Below are positions 5,942 through 7,910 of a DNA stretch of 7,910 nucleotides, piece after piece; position 1 is the first letter of the stretch; the number at the start of each line of letters is the position of its first letter. The notes below the pieces were generated by a model, which worked only from the letters and a program-made list of their open reading frames with translations, was not told the origin of the DNA and searched no databases. This stretch comes from an uncultured Chryseolinea sp. (GTDB lineage: Bacteria > Bacteroidota > Bacteroidia > Cytophagales > Cyclobacteriaceae): NCBI GenBank assembly GCA_946478915.1, contig CAMLER010000218.1, positions 1-7,910 of the forward strand. Reading direction: 5' to 3'. The position numbers and the translations under genes are program-made.

Positions 5942-7660
5942 ATGGTTAGAAAAATATTTTTCTTTTTTAGTCTCGTTGCTTTCCTAGGTCAATCGGCAGT
6001 AGCCCAGATCGATTACAACAAACAATACTTCAATGGTAAGGCGCTTTTCCGGGACGGTAAGTATAATCTTGCCATGGAAACCTTTAAGCCACTCATTCCA
6101 TACGATGCAAAAAATAATTTCTCTGAATATGCTGCCTTTTATTATGCGTTGGGTGCATATCATCAGGGGTTTAAGGCTGTTGCAAAGAGTACATTGACCC
6201 AACTGAAATCAACTCATCCGAAATGGAATAAAATGGATGAAGTAAATTTTTGGTTGGGAAAAATTCTCCTGGATGAACGCGATTATTTCCAGGGACTGAA
6301 AATGCTCAGTGCTATTCAAGACCGTAAGATGCAACCGGATATTGAGGGTATAAAGGTCACTGCATTAAAGGCTGTTACTGACCAGGAGACCTTGAAAATG
6401 ATGTATGAAGAGCATCCCAAGGATCAAACCATAGCCAGATCGTTGGCAACCGCGCTCGCAGCAGACCAAAGCAATTCCGAAGATAAAAAGCTGTTGGAAG
6501 ACCTGATCACAAAATTCAATTTTAAGAGAAACGAATTTATATCAGAGGCGCCGCCAACCTATTTTAAGGATACGTATACCGTGTCCGTGCTTCTGCCATT
6601 TATGGTCAATACACTCGAACCGTCACCTGCTCCGAAGAGAAATCAAAGTGTGTTGGATCTGTACGAGGGAATGAAGCTAGCGGTTGATACCCTCGATAAA
6701 CAAGGTGTGAAGCTAAGCCTGCGGGCATATGATACTGAGTGGAAAGTGAATAAGATAAATACGATTCTTAATACTGAAGAATTAAAAAACACGGACTTGA
6801 TTGTTGGTCCTTTTTTTCAGGATGAGGCGAAACCAATACACGATTTTTCCATGGCTAATCGCATCAACACGTTTAACCCTGTCCACAACAACTCCGAGTT
6901 ATTGGGATCTAATCCTTATGCATTTTTATATCAGCCAGATACAGAGACTTTAGGACGGAAATCCGGGGAGTTTTTGGCTGGTTACGCAAAGAAAAAGAAC
7001 TGTATGGTGTTTTACGGAGCATCCAAAAGAGACTCGTTGCTTGCAGCCAACTTTATTCAGGCCGCACATAAAAATGGTTTGAAAGTAAAAGCAGCACACA
7101 AGGTCCCGAAGGATGGATCGAGGATGATCTTTGATATTCTTACAACACCCACAGAATTTGATGATTTCAAAAACCCGATCCAGTTTACACTTAACAAGGA
7201 CAGCTTGGGATCAATTTTCGTTGCATCTGATGACGCCCTGATATATGCAAAGGTATTGAGCAGTATCGAAACGCGTCGGGATCAAATCATTGTGCTTGGT
7301 TCTGAACGATGGCTTAGCCAGTCCACAATCGATCTTGAAAAATTCAATACATTACCTGTCATCCTGACTGCGCCTAACTTTCCCAATCCTCAAAAGCCCG
7401 CATGTATTGCATTTGAGAAAAAGTTTGTAAAAACTCATGGCAGAGTTCCGTCTGACTATGCAACGTCGGGCTATGAGCTCATGCTTATACTGGGAAATCA
7501 GTTGAAAAAGAATGGTGTCTATTTTCAGGGAGCTTTGGCAAAAGCACCCATCCCCGGATACCTTACCGAAGGTGTTGACTATAGACAAAGTCGTAGCAAT
7601 TCATTAATACCTTTCATCCGGTTTACGGAAGGAGAAATGGTCATTGTTGAAAAGCGATAG
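5942..7660 (+). CDS. Secreted protein with helical-repeat N-terminus and type I periplasmic-binding-protein domain
   Basis: From ATG 5942 the product has 572 residues; a TTG at 5930 would add four residues before a normal signal peptide, so I prefer the [24 protein letters not shown] is a signal peptide with cleavage expected after Ala21 (AVA|Q) and no lipobox. Residues about 23-200 are helical and TPR-like ([50 protein letters not shown]). Residues about 210-565 resemble the Leu/Ile/Val-binding (Peripla_BP_6) fold: [22 protein letters not shown] (239-251), [15 protein letters not shown] (285-299), an inter-lobe FNPVHNNS, and [14 protein letters not shown] (505-518). No permease or ATPase genes are nearby, so a transport role is doubtful. 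The TPR plus PBP-fold order recalls LpoA, the activator of peptidoglycan synthase PBP1A, although LpoA is lipidated. The periplasmic location is well supported; the function is inference. Confidence 0.82.
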   Translation: MVRKIFFFFSLVAFLGQSAVAQIDYNKQYFNGKALFRDGKYNLAMETFKPLIPYDAKNNFSEYAAFYYALGAYHQGFKAVAKSTLTQLKSTHPKWNKMDEVNFWLGKILLDERDYFQGLKMLSAIQDRKMQPDIEGIKVTALKAVTDQETLKMMYEEHPKDQTIARSLATALAADQSNSEDKKLLEDLITKFNFKRNEFISEAPPTYFKDTYTVSVLLPFMVNTLEPSPAPKRNQSVLDLYEGMKLAVDTLDKQGVKLSLRAYDTEWKVNKINTILNTEELKNTDLIVGPFFQDEAKPIHDFSMANRINTFNPVHNNSELLGSNPYAFLYQPDTETLGRKSGEFLAGYAKKKNCMVFYGASKRDSLLAANFIQAAHKNGLKVKAAHKVPKDGSRMIFDILTTPTEFDDFKNPIQFTLNKDSLGSIFVASDDALIYAKVLSSIETRRDQIIVLGSERWLSQSTIDLEKFNTLPVILTAPNFPNPQKPACIAFEKKFVKTHGRVPSDYATSGYELMLILGNQLKKNGVYFQGALAKAPIPGYLTEGVDYRQSRSNSLIPFIRFTEGEMVIVEKR

Positions 7661-7691
7661 TCCTTTTATTCTTATAACCAAAAGAACTACC

Positions 7692-7910
7692 ATGGGCCTC
7701 ACCAAAAGCAAATCTCTGTTCGATACAGCAAAGCAATTCATACCTGGAGGTGTCAACTCACCGGTTAGGGCATTTCGGGCAGTGGGTGGAAATCCTGTTT
7801 TCATCAGAAGCGCAAAGGGTGCATATCTTTACGATGAAGACGGAAATGAATATGTGGACCTGATCAATTCATGGGGTCCAATGATCCTTGGCCATGCGAA
7901 CTCAGATGTG
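7692..7910 (+). CDS. hemL: Glutamate-1-semialdehyde 2,1-aminomutase, N-terminal part (3' end outside window)
   Basis: A PLP-dependent cytoplasmic enzyme that isomerises glutamate-1-semialdehyde to 5-aminolevulinate, the entry to haem and other tetrapyrroles in the C5 pathway. The first 73 codons are present and open to the right edge. [22 protein letters not shown] (6-28) is the hallmark HemL start; [22 protein letters not shown] (30-51) and then [14 protein letters not shown] (56-69) follow as in the family. The PLP-binding Lys and most of the roughly 430-residue protein lie beyond the window. It starts 31 bases after the preceding gene in the same direction, with no obvious terminator between, so co-transcription is possible. 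The ATG at 7692 fits the usual N-terminal length. No other haem gene is visible. Confidence 0.95.
   Translation, partial: MGLTKSKSLFDTAKQFIPGGVNSPVRAFRAVGGNPVFIRSAKGAYLYDEDGNEYVDLINSWGPMILGHANSDV

Noticed and set aside
1..7910. A defence island, mobile element, CRISPR array, biosynthetic cluster or RNA gene.
   Set aside because: All gene-sized stretches are accounted for by housekeeping or envelope genes; the longest gap (428-531) holds only the hairpin and heptamer repeat. No spacer-repeat pattern, transposase or tRNA-like fold was seen.

Overview
The window is ordinary bacterial chromosome, and every gene I can support reads left to right. It most likely comes from a member of the Bacteroidota, probably Cytophagales or close relatives. 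The reasons are: a TAnnTTTG-type -7 promoter element just before guaA; start sites without strong Shine-Dalgarno sequences; a menaquinone-type prenyltransferase; a small GreA/GreB-like protein of a kind I associate with this phylum; and a DUF4136-type lipoprotein paired with a small outer-membrane barrel. The lineage below phylum is inference. I see no tRNA or rRNA, CRISPR array, transposon, integrase or phage gene, and no stretch above about 100 bases lacks a gene.

Layout. (1) The 3' end of argS (1-427) enters from the left. (2) Two glutathione-peroxidase paralogues (532-1029 and 1032-1556), 2 bases apart, are followed 6 bases later by a GreA/GreB-like gene starting with GTG (1563-2018). These three look like one transcription unit. 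menA (2057-2956) follows after 38 bases and may be read through or use its own weak promoter. (3) A Tyr-rich DUF4136-type lipoprotein gene (3045-3671) overlaps by 11 bases a small outer-membrane beta-barrel gene (3661-4275), so this is a likely two-gene envelope unit. (4) guaA (4356-5881) has a near-leaderless promoter and an apparent single-base deletion near its 3' end. (5) A secreted protein (5942-7660) has a helical-repeat N-terminus and a type I periplasmic-binding-protein C-terminus, an arrangement that recalls LpoA. (6) The first 73 codons of hemL (7692 onward) run off the right edge.

The themes are housekeeping (tRNA charging, purine, menaquinone and tetrapyrrole synthesis), peroxide defence and the cell envelope. 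I found no convincing new multi-gene system. The items most worth a second look are the guaA frameshift, the LpoA-like secreted protein, the lipoprotein/barrel pair, the tandem peroxidases, and the heptamer repeat (TCAAACC x3) before the first peroxidase.
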